Of a stretch of 39,619 bases of DNA, positions 17,396 to 24,997 are shown piece after piece. How positions within the stretch are numbered: the first letter of the stretch is position 1; every line of letters begins with the position of its first letter. Where the stretch lies: NCBI GenBank assembly GCA_029881335.1, contig JAOUMU010000015.1, positions 1 to 39,619 on the forward strand, given 5' to 3'. The notes beneath the pieces were generated by a model. That model did no database searches, was not told the DNA's origin, and worked only from the letters and a program-made list of their open reading frames with translations. The DNA is from Nitrospinota bacterium. Its GTDB lineage: Bacteria > Nitrospinota_A > UBA7883. The position numbers were made by a program, and so were the translations under genes.

Positions 17396-18589
17396 ATGTG
17401 TAAGACTTTTGGGCAGGCCACCGGATTGGGCCCGGACACCGATCGCCTGTCAATCCTGAACTCATTGGACCGCCGGGAGTTCATGGGCTTTTGCCTGAAA
17501 GTGGCGGCTGTGCTGGGACTGAGCGCAAGCTATGCGCCCAAAATCGCCGAGGCGATAGAGGCTGGCGCCAGAAAACCATCGGTGATATGGCTCCATTTGG
17601 CCGAATGCACCGGCGACTCCGAAGCCTTTATCCGCAGTACATACCCCTCCACCGAGGAGTTGATACTAAACGTTCTGTCCGTGGACTATCACGAGACCAT
17701 TATGGCCGCCGCAGGGCATCAGGCGGAGTCCGCGCTGGAGCAGGCCATGAAGGATAACAGAGGTAAATACATAGCCGTCTGCGAGGGCGCCATCCCCACC
17801 GGTACGCCCCCCGGGCCGGCGGGGAAGCCGGGCGCTTTTCTGACCATCGGCGGCAGGACCGGGATCGATATCGCCCGCGAAGTGTGCGAGAACGCTTTTG
17901 CCGTCATGTGCGTGGGCACATGTTCCTGCTTCGGAGGAGTTCAGGCCCAGCGGCCCAACCCCACCGGCGCCATGGGTGTGGAGGACGCTATCGGCGTGCC
18001 CACCCTGAAGATTCCAGGATGCCCGCACAATGTTGTCAACTCAGTGGCCGCCATTGTCAACTTCCTGTTGCTGGGCTCGCTGCCAAAAACCGACAAGCTG
18101 GGACGGCCGCTTTTCGCTTTCGGCAAGCGGATCCACGACCACTGCCCCCGACGGGCGCATTTTGACGCGGGCCAGTTTGTGGAGAAGTTCGGGGACGAGG
18201 GCGCCAAGAACAACTGGTGCCTGTACAAGGTGGGGTGCAAGGGACCGCAGACCTACCACAACTGCTCGCTGGTGGAATACAACGATGGAACCAGCTGGCC
18301 TATCAAGGCGGGGCACGGATGCATCGGTTGCTCCGAGCCGCGGTTCTGGGACAATATGCAGCCCTTCTATGAGAGGTTGCCGAACGTAATACTGCCTGGC
18401 GTGGAAGCTGGCGCGGATAAAGTGGGCTTTGCCCTGGTGGGCGCGGCGGCGGCGGGCGTGGCGGCCCACGCCGCGTGGAGTTTCGCCAACAGGAAGAAAT
18501 TTGACCCGACCCTGGCTCTGAAGGATGCAGATGAGGCGCCTGCCAAGGCTCCATCCAAGACTGCCGGGGAGGATGATACAACGGAATAA
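17396..18589 (+). CDS. hyaA: [NiFe] hydrogenase small subunit, group 1-like, Tat-exported and membrane-anchored
   Basis: A 397-residue protein. The start at 17396 has GGGAGG five bases upstream. A twin-arginine signal (DRREFMGFCLK, then a hydrophobic stretch ending ASYA) directs folded export. The N-terminal domain holds the proximal cluster site: C71 (ECTGD), C176 (GTC), C209 (IPGC). The fourth position, Cys in group 1 enzymes, is D74. C178 is an extra cysteine near the site. The C-terminal half keeps ligands of the distal and medial clusters: RIHDHC, WCLYKVGC, YHNC and GCIGC. A hydrophobic segment (about 342-362) before the charged tail anchors the protein to the membrane. It relays electrons from the NiFe site to cytochrome b. 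The gene order with hyaB is standard. Confidence 0.95.
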   Translation: MCKTFGQATGLGPDTDRLSILNSLDRREFMGFCLKVAAVLGLSASYAPKIAEAIEAGARKPSVIWLHLAECTGDSEAFIRSTYPSTEELILNVLSVDYHETIMAAAGHQAESALEQAMKDNRGKYIAVCEGAIPTGTPPGPAGKPGAFLTIGGRTGIDIAREVCENAFAVMCVGTCSCFGGVQAQRPNPTGAMGVEDAIGVPTLKIPGCPHNVVNSVAAIVNFLLLGSLPKTDKLGRPLFAFGKRIHDHCPRRAHFDAGQFVEKFGDEGAKNNWCLYKVGCKGPQTYHNCSLVEYNDGTSWPIKAGHGCIGCSEPRFWDNMQPFYERLPNVILPGVEAGADKVGFALVGAAAAGVAAHAAWSFANRKKFDPTLALKDADEAPAKAPSKTAGEDDTTE

Positions 18590-18610
18590 CGATCAGGCTA
18601 GGAGACGACC

Positions 18611-20272
18611 ATGGGCTCAAGACATGTAATCGATCCAATCACAAGGATCGAAGGGCACTTAAGAATCGAGATCGAAGTCGAAAACGGCTCGGTCAAGGAC
18701 GCCTGGAGTTCCGGCACCCTGTGGCGCGGCTTCGAGGTGTTCCTGAAAGGACGCGACCCGCGAGACGCATGGATCATCACCCAGCGGGTCTGCGGTGTAT
18801 GTACAGAGGTGCATGCTCTGGCCTCTGTCAAATGCGTGGAGAACGCCGTCGGGATCACCATCCCGGATAACGCCAGGATCATACGCAATCTGGTCCATGG
18901 CGCCCAGTATATCCACGACCACCCTGTACACTTCTATCACCTGCACGCGCTGGACTGGGTGGATGTGGTCTCCGCGCTGAAGGCGGACCCGAAGGCCACC
19001 AGCGAGCTGGCCAACAAGATCAACCCAAACTCTCCGGACAGCGGACCTGGCGACTTCAGGATCGTGCAGGACAAGCTGAAGAAGTTTGTGGAGGCGGGGC
19101 AGCTGGGACCCTTCACCAATGGCTATTGGGGCCACCCTGCCTACAAGCTGTTACCGGAGGCGAACCTGATGGCGGTGGCGCACTACCTGAAGGCGCTGAG
19201 GCTGCAATCGAGGATCGCCCAGCTCCACGCCATTTTCGGCGGAAAGAATCCGCATATCCAGACCTACGCCGTGGGCGGAGTCACCTGCGTGGGCGACATG
19301 AACGCGGACCGGATCAGTGAGTTCAAGTACATTGTCCAGGAAGCTCGGGATTTCATCAATAACGTCTACATTCCGGACGTGATAGCCGTTGCGCCTTTCT
19401 ACCTGGATTGGGCGGGGATCGGCGGCGGATTGAAGAACTACTTATCCTATGGCATGTTCCCCGGCAAGGGGGGCACGGAGCCGGACAACCTCTGGTTCCC
19501 CCGCGGGATAATTATGGATCGCGACCTGACCAAGGTGCACCCCGTGGATGAGGCCAGTATCACGGAGGACGTGACCCACTCCTGGTTCAAATACGGCGGT
19601 GGCTCTCCCCTGAATCCCTCCGAAGGGGAAACGGACCCATGGTACACAGGAGTGGAGACCGCCACCGATGGCAAGTACTCCTGGTTGAAAACCCCCAGAT
19701 ATGACGGCCATCCGATGGAGGTGGGGCCGCTGGCGAGGATGTTGGTGAACTTCGTCTCCGGACATAAGGAGACGGTGGAAAACGTCAGCTTCCTGCTAAA
19801 GACCCTCGGAGTCGGGCCGGAGGTGCTATTCTCCACCCTGGGACGCACGGCCGCGCGGGCCATAGAGACCAAGATCGTGGTGGAGAAGATCGATAGCTGG
19901 CTGGATGAGTTGCTGGCAAACATCAAGAAAGGTGATCTTGACACCTTCACCGACTTCAAGATGCCCGACAAGGCAAGAGGCTTTGGCATGACCGAGGCGC
20001 CCCGAGGGGCCCTGGGACACTGGGTAGAGATCGAAGGCGGAAAGATCAAGAACTATCAGCTGGTGGTACCCAGCACGTGGAACGGGTCACCTCGTGATGG
20101 CAAGGGGCAGCGCTCCGCTTTCGAGGAGTCGCTCATCGGCACGCCGGTGTCGGATCCGGAGAAACCTTTGGAGGTGTTGCGCACCATCCACTCTTTCGAC
20201 CCATGCATAGCTTGCGCCGTGCATGTCATCGATAAGGATCGAGACGAGACCTACACAGTTCGGGCGGTGTAA
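18611..20272 (+). CDS. hyaB: [NiFe] hydrogenase large subunit
   Basis: A 553-residue catalytic subunit. The L1 motif RVCGVCTEVH supplies C61 and C64, and the L2 motif DPCIACAVH supplies C532 and C535; together these four cysteines bind the NiFe(CN)2CO centre. After H538 comes a 15-residue extension, which a HyaD-type endopeptidase normally removes once nickel is inserted. The sequence style (RIEGHLRIE, HALASVKCVENAVGI) is that of group 1 respiratory uptake hydrogenases. It has no signal of its own and would be co-exported with the small subunit. AGGAG lies seven bases before the ATG, 21 bp after hyaA. No maturation gene (hyp, hyaD) lies in the window. Confidence 0.96.
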   Translation: MGSRHVIDPITRIEGHLRIEIEVENGSVKDAWSSGTLWRGFEVFLKGRDPRDAWIITQRVCGVCTEVHALASVKCVENAVGITIPDNARIIRNLVHGAQYIHDHPVHFYHLHALDWVDVVSALKADPKATSELANKINPNSPDSGPGDFRIVQDKLKKFVEAGQLGPFTNGYWGHPAYKLLPEANLMAVAHYLKALRLQSRIAQLHAIFGGKNPHIQTYAVGGVTCVGDMNADRISEFKYIVQEARDFINNVYIPDVIAVAPFYLDWAGIGGGLKNYLSYGMFPGKGGTEPDNLWFPRGIIMDRDLTKVHPVDEASITEDVTHSWFKYGGGSPLNPSEGETDPWYTGVETATDGKYSWLKTPRYDGHPMEVGPLARMLVNFVSGHKETVENVSFLLKTLGVGPEVLFSTLGRTAARAIETKIVVEKIDSWLDELLANIKKGDLDTFTDFKMPDKARGFGMTEAPRGALGHWVEIEGGKIKNYQLVVPSTWNGSPRDGKGQRSAFEESLIGTPVSDPEKPLEVLRTIHSFDPCIACAVHVIDKDRDETYTVRAV

Positions 20273-20293
20273 GGAATAAACGGGAGACGGCAA

Positions 20294-20989
20294 ATGTCAG
20301 TCGCATCGGGCATATCGGGCCAGAAGAAGATGCTGGTTTACACCCGCAACTTCTCAAACCGCCTGATCCACTGGGTCACCTTCTTCGCGGTGCTAGTTCT
20401 GATGGTCACCGGATTCTATATCGGCTACCCCACCGCCCTGTACGGCTATGGGGAGGCGTATGACGAGTTCACCATGGCCTATATCAGGTATATCCACTTT
20501 CTTGGCGCCATGGTCCTGGACGTAACGCTCTTCATATGGTTCTACCTGGCGTTCTTTAGCATGTATCACAAGTACTGGAAGGACATGATCCCGACGGCCT
20601 CGACTATCTTCGGGGCGATTCGCGTGGCCCGATGTTACTTCAACTTCGAAAAACCCCCATTCTATCGCCGGTTCGACCCACTGGATGGCCTCTTGTTCCT
20701 GGTGCTGATCCTCCTTATGGTTCTCCAGATGCTCACCGGGTTCCATCTCTACGTCCAGGGCCTGGCCCCGGACTATTGGTGGGCCAAGGTCATCCACCTG
20801 GGAACGGACTGGCTGGTTCCACTGCTGGGCGGCAGCCAGGGTGTGCGGTTGACTCATCACATGATGGAATGGGTCATGGTGGCGGGAATCATTGTCCATG
20901 TTTATTTACAGGTGGCCAAGACCATCATGTGGCAGGACGGGCATATCGTTCAGATCGTGGGAGGATATAAATACCGGGATGTGGATTGA
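20294..20989 (+). CDS. hyaC: Hydrogenase cytochrome b subunit, second copy
   Basis: A 231-residue paralogue of the first cytochrome b in this operon. Shared landmarks include H26 (IHW), VTGFYIG, GEAY near 53-56, H68 (RYIHFL), LTHHM (H188/H189) and VHVYLQ (H202), so both copies keep the heme-binding histidines. Four hydrophobic segments are visible. This copy, directly after the large subunit gene and 21 bp from it, has the usual HyaC position; it lacks the hydrophilic tail of the first. It should accept electrons from the small subunit and reduce membrane quinone. A GGGAG stands upstream of the ATG. Confidence 0.9.
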   Translation: MSVASGISGQKKMLVYTRNFSNRLIHWVTFFAVLVLMVTGFYIGYPTALYGYGEAYDEFTMAYIRYIHFLGAMVLDVTLFIWFYLAFFSMYHKYWKDMIPTASTIFGAIRVARCYFNFEKPPFYRRFDPLDGLLFLVLILLMVLQMLTGFHLYVQGLAPDYWWAKVIHLGTDWLVPLLGGSQGVRLTHHMMEWVMVAGIIVHVYLQVAKTIMWQDGHIVQIVGGYKYRDVD

Positions 20990-21030
20990 TTTGGTCCAGC
21001 GCTAGATTTCGATAAACAAAAGAACCCTCA

Positions 21031-21115
21031 TGCCGGACTTGATCCGGCTTATCTCCACCTGATCGGGGTGACCGTTCCAGATTCCGGATCAACCCACTAG
21101 TGGGCCCGGAATAAC
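21031..21115. repeat. Palindromic intergenic element
   Basis: Between the hydrogenase and beta-oxidation operons lies a compound palindrome. It contains CCGGA and TCCGG around CTTGA, then ATTCCGG and CCGGAAT flanking the perfect 12-bp palindrome CCCACTAGTGGG. The style (TGCCGGACTTGATCCGG with a matching CCGGAAT end) is that of dispersed intergenic repeats found in many proteobacterial genomes. No other copy is seen in this window. It may also act as a transcription barrier between the operons. Confidence 0.5.
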
Positions 21116-21173
21116 AGAAAAGGAAGGTCCGCTTTCCTCAAATAACCTAGCCCGTCACCTCGGTCCAGCTCAG

Positions 21174-21208
21174 TTATATTGAAATCCCATTTCAATATAA
21201 CCTATACT
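21174..21208 (+). promoter_or_regulatory. Promoter with overlapping operator for the beta-oxidation operon
   Basis: A perfect inverted repeat with 12-bp arms (TTATATTGAAAT and ATTTCAATATAA, three-base centre CCC, 21174-21200) overlaps a good promoter: TTGAAA at 21179-21184, 18 bp spacer, TATACT at 21203-21208. The palindrome covers the -35 and spacer, so a bound repressor would block RNA polymerase. It lies 53 bp before the fadE start. Fatty-acid operons are often controlled by TetR- or GntR-type repressors that release on acyl-CoA; the regulator here is unknown. Confidence 0.7.
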
Positions 21209-21261
21209 GAAAGTCGAAAGACCGCCCGCCCAACGGGACGGCCAAAATAGAAAGGCGCGTC

Positions 21262-23691
21262 ATGGAATGTGTTTTTTGGACCCTTCTGCTAATGGCCGTC
21301 GTATGGATCTGCGCATACCACCGCCTTTCCGCTCCCGTCTCTTCTGTGGCCGTGGCCGCGGCCATTTTAATGTGGAGCGTTTTCAGCGGGGGATCGGCCA
21401 TCATCATAATCCTCACCTGGTTGGCGTTCCTGGCGGTGGCCATACCCATGAACATGCCGGACTTGAGGAAAAGCTACATCACCATCCCCGCCTTCCGCTT
21501 CTTCAAGAAGGCTCTCCCCTCCATGTCCGCCACGGAAAAAGAGGCTCTGGAGGCTGGAACAGTCTGGTGGGACGGCGATATTTTCAGCGGTAATCCGGAC
21601 TATGCCAAGCTCAGATCCTTCCCGGACCCGAAGCTGACTGACGAGGAAAAGGCCTTCCTTGAAGGCCCGGTGGAAAAGCTTTGCTCCATGCTCGACGACT
21701 GGGAAATCACAGACAAGACCCAGGACCTGCCCCCGGAAGTTTGGGCGTTTATAAAGGAAAAGGGCTTTTTTGGGATGATCATCCCGAAGGAATATGGAGG
21801 CCTCCACTTCTCCGCTTTCGCCCATTCAGAGATTGTCATGAAAGTGGCCAGCCGCAGCATGACAGCGGCCATCACGATAATGGTGCCGAACTCCCTGGGT
21901 CCAGCGGAACTGCTGATGCACTACGGCCTGCAAGGGCAGAAGGATCACTACCTACCCCGCCTGGCCAGAGGGGAGGAGGTGCCATGCTTCGCCCTCACCG
22001 CCCCATCCGCCGGCTCCGACGCCGCTTCCATCCCGGACATAGGCGTGGTTTGCACCGGGGATTTCAATGGCCAAAACGTCACTGGCCTGAGGCTGACATT
22101 CGACAAACGCTACATCACCCTGGCCCCGGTGGCCACCGTTGTGGCCCTGGCTTTCAAGATGGTGGATCCGGACCATATCCTGAGCGATAAGGAAGATATC
22201 GGCATCACTGTGGCCCTGGTGCCCACGGATATCCCCGGAGTGGAAGTCGGCGCCCGCCATGACCCGTTGGGCACCCCGTTTATGAACGGCCCCGTCCGTG
22301 GAAAGGATGTCTTCATTCCGATAGACTACATCGTGGGAGGAGAGAAGATGGCGGGGCATGGATGGACCATGCTCATGCAAAGACTGGCCATTGGTCGCTC
22401 CATCAGCCTGCCTGCGCTTTCCACAGCCGCCGCCAAGGTTTCCAGCCGATGGACAGGCGCCTACGCCAGGGTCCGCCGCCAGTTCAAGATGCCCATCGGC
22501 AAGTTCGAGGGGATCGAGGAGAAGCTGGCTTCCATAGCGGGGCTGTCATACATGATGGACGCCACTCGAAGGATGACCGTGGGCGCTGTGGATCTGGGGG
22601 AGCGACCGGCAGTGGTCTCCGCAATGGCGAAATATAACCTCACAGAGTATATGCGCCGCATTATCAACGACGCCATGGACATCCACGGAGGTTCCGGGAT
22701 TATCCAGGGACCGAGAAACCTCTTGGCCCATCCTTATAAGGCCCTCCCCATAAGCATCACTGTGGAGGGGGCCAATATACTGACAAGGACTCTTATCGTC
22801 TTCGGCCAAGGCGCCATCCGATGTCATCCATATGTGCTAAAGCAGATGATGGCCGCCCAGGAAAAGGATGAGATGAAAGCACTGGATGATTTCGACGAGG
22901 CCTTTTTCGGGCACATATGGTTCTCTATCAGTAACGCCTCCAGGGCGCTTTTCATGGGGCTCACCGGCGGTGTGTTCACCACCGTGGGGTCCGGTCCCCT
23001 AAAGAATTATCGCCAAAGGATAACCAGGCTCTCCGCCGCCTTCTCTTTCACGGCGGACATGGCCATGTTCACCATAGGAGGGGCGCTGAAACGTAAAGAG
23101 AGCATTTCCGGCAGGTTCGCCGACGCCTTCTCACACCTGTACATGGCTACCGCGGTGATCAAGAGATATGAAGCCGATGGCGCCCCATCGGAGGATAAAC
23201 CCCTGGCCCAATGGGCTCTGGACCATTGTCTGTCATCAGCGCAACAGAGCCTTTGGGGGATTATCGACAACCTCCCTGCACGCCCCGCCGCATGGCTGTT
23301 ACAGCTGATTCTCTTCCCACTGGGCAAAACTCTCCGCGCTCCTTCGGACAAATTGGGCCACCAGGCCGCCTCCACCATCCTGGCCCAATCCGCCGCCAGG
23401 GATAGGCTCACCGCCGGGATCTTCCATAGCGGGCATCCCACCGACGCATCCGCCAAGCTGGAGGAAGCGTTCGGGATGGCTCTTCTGGCAGAGGCGCCGG
23501 AGAGAAAAATAAATGACGCCGTCCGGACCGGAGCCATAACTTCCACGGACCCGGAGGGCAGGGCCGCAGAGGCCATGAGCCAGGGGCTTGTCACCCAGGA
23601 GGAGGTGGACCTGATCGCCAGGGCGGACCAACTGCGACGTGAAGTGGTGGCGGTGGACGATTTCCCGCCGGAGCATTTCCATGGCCGGTAA
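21262..23691 (+). CDS. fadE: Acyl-CoA dehydrogenase, FadE type
   Basis: An 809-residue protein, close to E. coli FadE (814). Two N-terminal hydrophobic segments (about 1-55) are followed by FRFFKKALPSMSATEKEAL, a flavin-binding acyl-CoA dehydrogenase core (VPNSLGPAELLMHYG, CFALTAPSAGSDAAS, DAMDIHGGSGIIQGPRN, ITVEGANILTRT, GQGAIRCHPYVL) and a C-terminal FadE-specific domain ending VDDFPPEHF. It oxidises acyl-CoA to trans-2-enoyl-CoA, passing electrons towards the respiratory chain via electron-transfer flavoprotein in this family. It is the first gene of a four-gene operon behind a palindromic promoter/operator and overlaps the thiolase gene by 11 bp. Confidence 0.95.
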   Translation: MECVFWTLLLMAVVWICAYHRLSAPVSSVAVAAAILMWSVFSGGSAIIIILTWLAFLAVAIPMNMPDLRKSYITIPAFRFFKKALPSMSATEKEALEAGTVWWDGDIFSGNPDYAKLRSFPDPKLTDEEKAFLEGPVEKLCSMLDDWEITDKTQDLPPEVWAFIKEKGFFGMIIPKEYGGLHFSAFAHSEIVMKVASRSMTAAITIMVPNSLGPAELLMHYGLQGQKDHYLPRLARGEEVPCFALTAPSAGSDAASIPDIGVVCTGDFNGQNVTGLRLTFDKRYITLAPVATVVALAFKMVDPDHILSDKEDIGITVALVPTDIPGVEVGARHDPLGTPFMNGPVRGKDVFIPIDYIVGGEKMAGHGWTMLMQRLAIGRSISLPALSTAAAKVSSRWTGAYARVRRQFKMPIGKFEGIEEKLASIAGLSYMMDATRRMTVGAVDLGERPAVVSAMAKYNLTEYMRRIINDAMDIHGGSGIIQGPRNLLAHPYKALPISITVEGANILTRTLIVFGQGAIRCHPYVLKQMMAAQEKDEMKALDDFDEAFFGHIWFSISNASRALFMGLTGGVFTTVGSGPLKNYRQRITRLSAAFSFTADMAMFTIGGALKRKESISGRFADAFSHLYMATAVIKRYEADGAPSEDKPLAQWALDHCLSSAQQSLWGIIDNLPARPAAWLLQLILFPLGKTLRAPSDKLGHQAASTILAQSAARDRLTAGIFHSGHPTDASAKLEEAFGMALLAEAPERKINDAVRTGAITSTDPEGRAAEAMSQGLVTQEEVDLIARADQLRREVVAVDDFPPEHFHGR

Positions 23692-24997
23692 AATTCCGAA
23701 AGCCGGGTACCAGGCCCCGGTTTATATAGTGGATGGAGCCAGGACTCCCTTCATCAAGGCCCGCGGCAAACCTGGGTCATTCACCGCGGCGGACCTGGCC
23801 CACGCCGCTGGTCGGCCCCTGCTGGCCAGGCTGGCGGACAAGGTACCCCCGGTCGCTTTTGACCATGTCATCCTGGGCAACGTGATGGCTGGCCCGGATG
23901 AAGCCAATATCGCCCGGGTGGCCTCCTTGCGGCTTGGTTTTGGTAACAAAGTCCCCGCTTTCACTGTCCATCGCAACTGCGCATCCGGAATGCAGGCTGT
24001 GGATTGCGCGGCGCTGGAGATAACTACCGGCCGGGCGGACCTGGTGTTGGCGGGCGGTGTCGAGGCGATGAGCCACGCTCCTCTGCTCTGGAGCCGTCAG
24101 ATGGCCGGATGGCTTGGGGATTTGTACAAGGCTCAGGGAGTTGGCAAAGCAGCCGCCTTTGCCCGGCTTCGCCCATCCATGCTAAAACCTGTGATCGGCC
24201 TTCTGCTGGGCTTGACTGACCCTATCGTGGGGTTGAACATGGGGCAAACCGCCGAGGAACTGGCCCACCGTTTCGGGATCACTCGCGAGGAAATGGACAG
24301 GTTCGCCATGGAGAGTCATATGGGCCTGGCCCGCGCCCAGGATGAAAAGCGCTTGGCCGAAATTGAGCCCCTTTTCGATGCAAAAGGTAAGGTGTATATA
24401 CAAGATGATGGCCTGCGGCGCGAAACCACATTGGAGGCCCTGGCGAAATTAAAACCCGCTTTCGACAAACCCTTCGGCGCCGTGACCGCCGGCAACAGCG
24501 CCCAGATCACTGATGGCGCCGCATGGTTGGTTGTGGCAAGCCAAAAGGCAGTGGAAAAATACGATCTGCCCGTGCTGGCCCAGCTCCGTCATACCCGTTG
24601 GGCCGGGGTGCCGCCGGAGCATATGGGCCTGGGCCCGGCAAACGCTATGGCCTTGCTGCTGGTGGATATGGAGTTGAGCTCGGAGGATATCGGCCATTGG
24701 GAGATTAACGAGGCTTTTGCCGCCCAGGTGCTGGCGGTTATGAAGGCCTTCGCCGATCCCGGCTACCTCCGGAACGAAGCCGGGGTGGATGCCTCCTTCG
24801 CGCCGATCCCCCGTGAAAGACTGAACGTGGACGGCGGTGCCATCTGTATCGGCCACCCCGTAGGCGCCAGCGGCGCCCGTATAATCTTGAGAGGAGTCCA
24901 CAACATGAGGCGGCATGACGATAAATATGGTGTGGCCAGCCTCTGCATCGGCGGTGGCCAGGGCGGCGCTGTGCTGCTGGAGAGGACGACCACGTGA
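23681..24997 (+). CDS. fadI: Acetyl-CoA C-acyltransferase (3-ketoacyl-CoA thiolase), FadI/FadA-like
   Basis: A 438-residue thiolase. The nucleophile is C100 (HRNCASGMQ), the His of the GHP motif is H392 (IGHPVGASGA) and the general-base cysteine is C422 (CIGGGQGG); NEAFAAQ is also present. It cleaves 3-ketoacyl-CoA with CoA to acetyl-CoA and a shortened acyl-CoA. The ATG at 23681 is preferred to an earlier in-frame start because it has GGAG eight bases upstream and a short overlap with fadE. The stop overlaps the GTG of the next gene. The length and pairing with a FadJ-like protein favour the FadI subfamily over FadA, though this is inference. Confidence 0.93.
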   Translation: MAGKIPKAGYQAPVYIVDGARTPFIKARGKPGSFTAADLAHAAGRPLLARLADKVPPVAFDHVILGNVMAGPDEANIARVASLRLGFGNKVPAFTVHRNCASGMQAVDCAALEITTGRADLVLAGGVEAMSHAPLLWSRQMAGWLGDLYKAQGVGKAAAFARLRPSMLKPVIGLLLGLTDPIVGLNMGQTAEELAHRFGITREEMDRFAMESHMGLARAQDEKRLAEIEPLFDAKGKVYIQDDGLRRETTLEALAKLKPAFDKPFGAVTAGNSAQITDGAAWLVVASQKAVEKYDLPVLAQLRHTRWAGVPPEHMGLGPANAMALLLVDMELSSEDIGHWEINEAFAAQVLAVMKAFADPGYLRNEAGVDASFAPIPRERLNVDGGAICIGHPVGASGARIILRGVHNMRRHDDKYGVASLCIGGGQGGAVLLERTTT

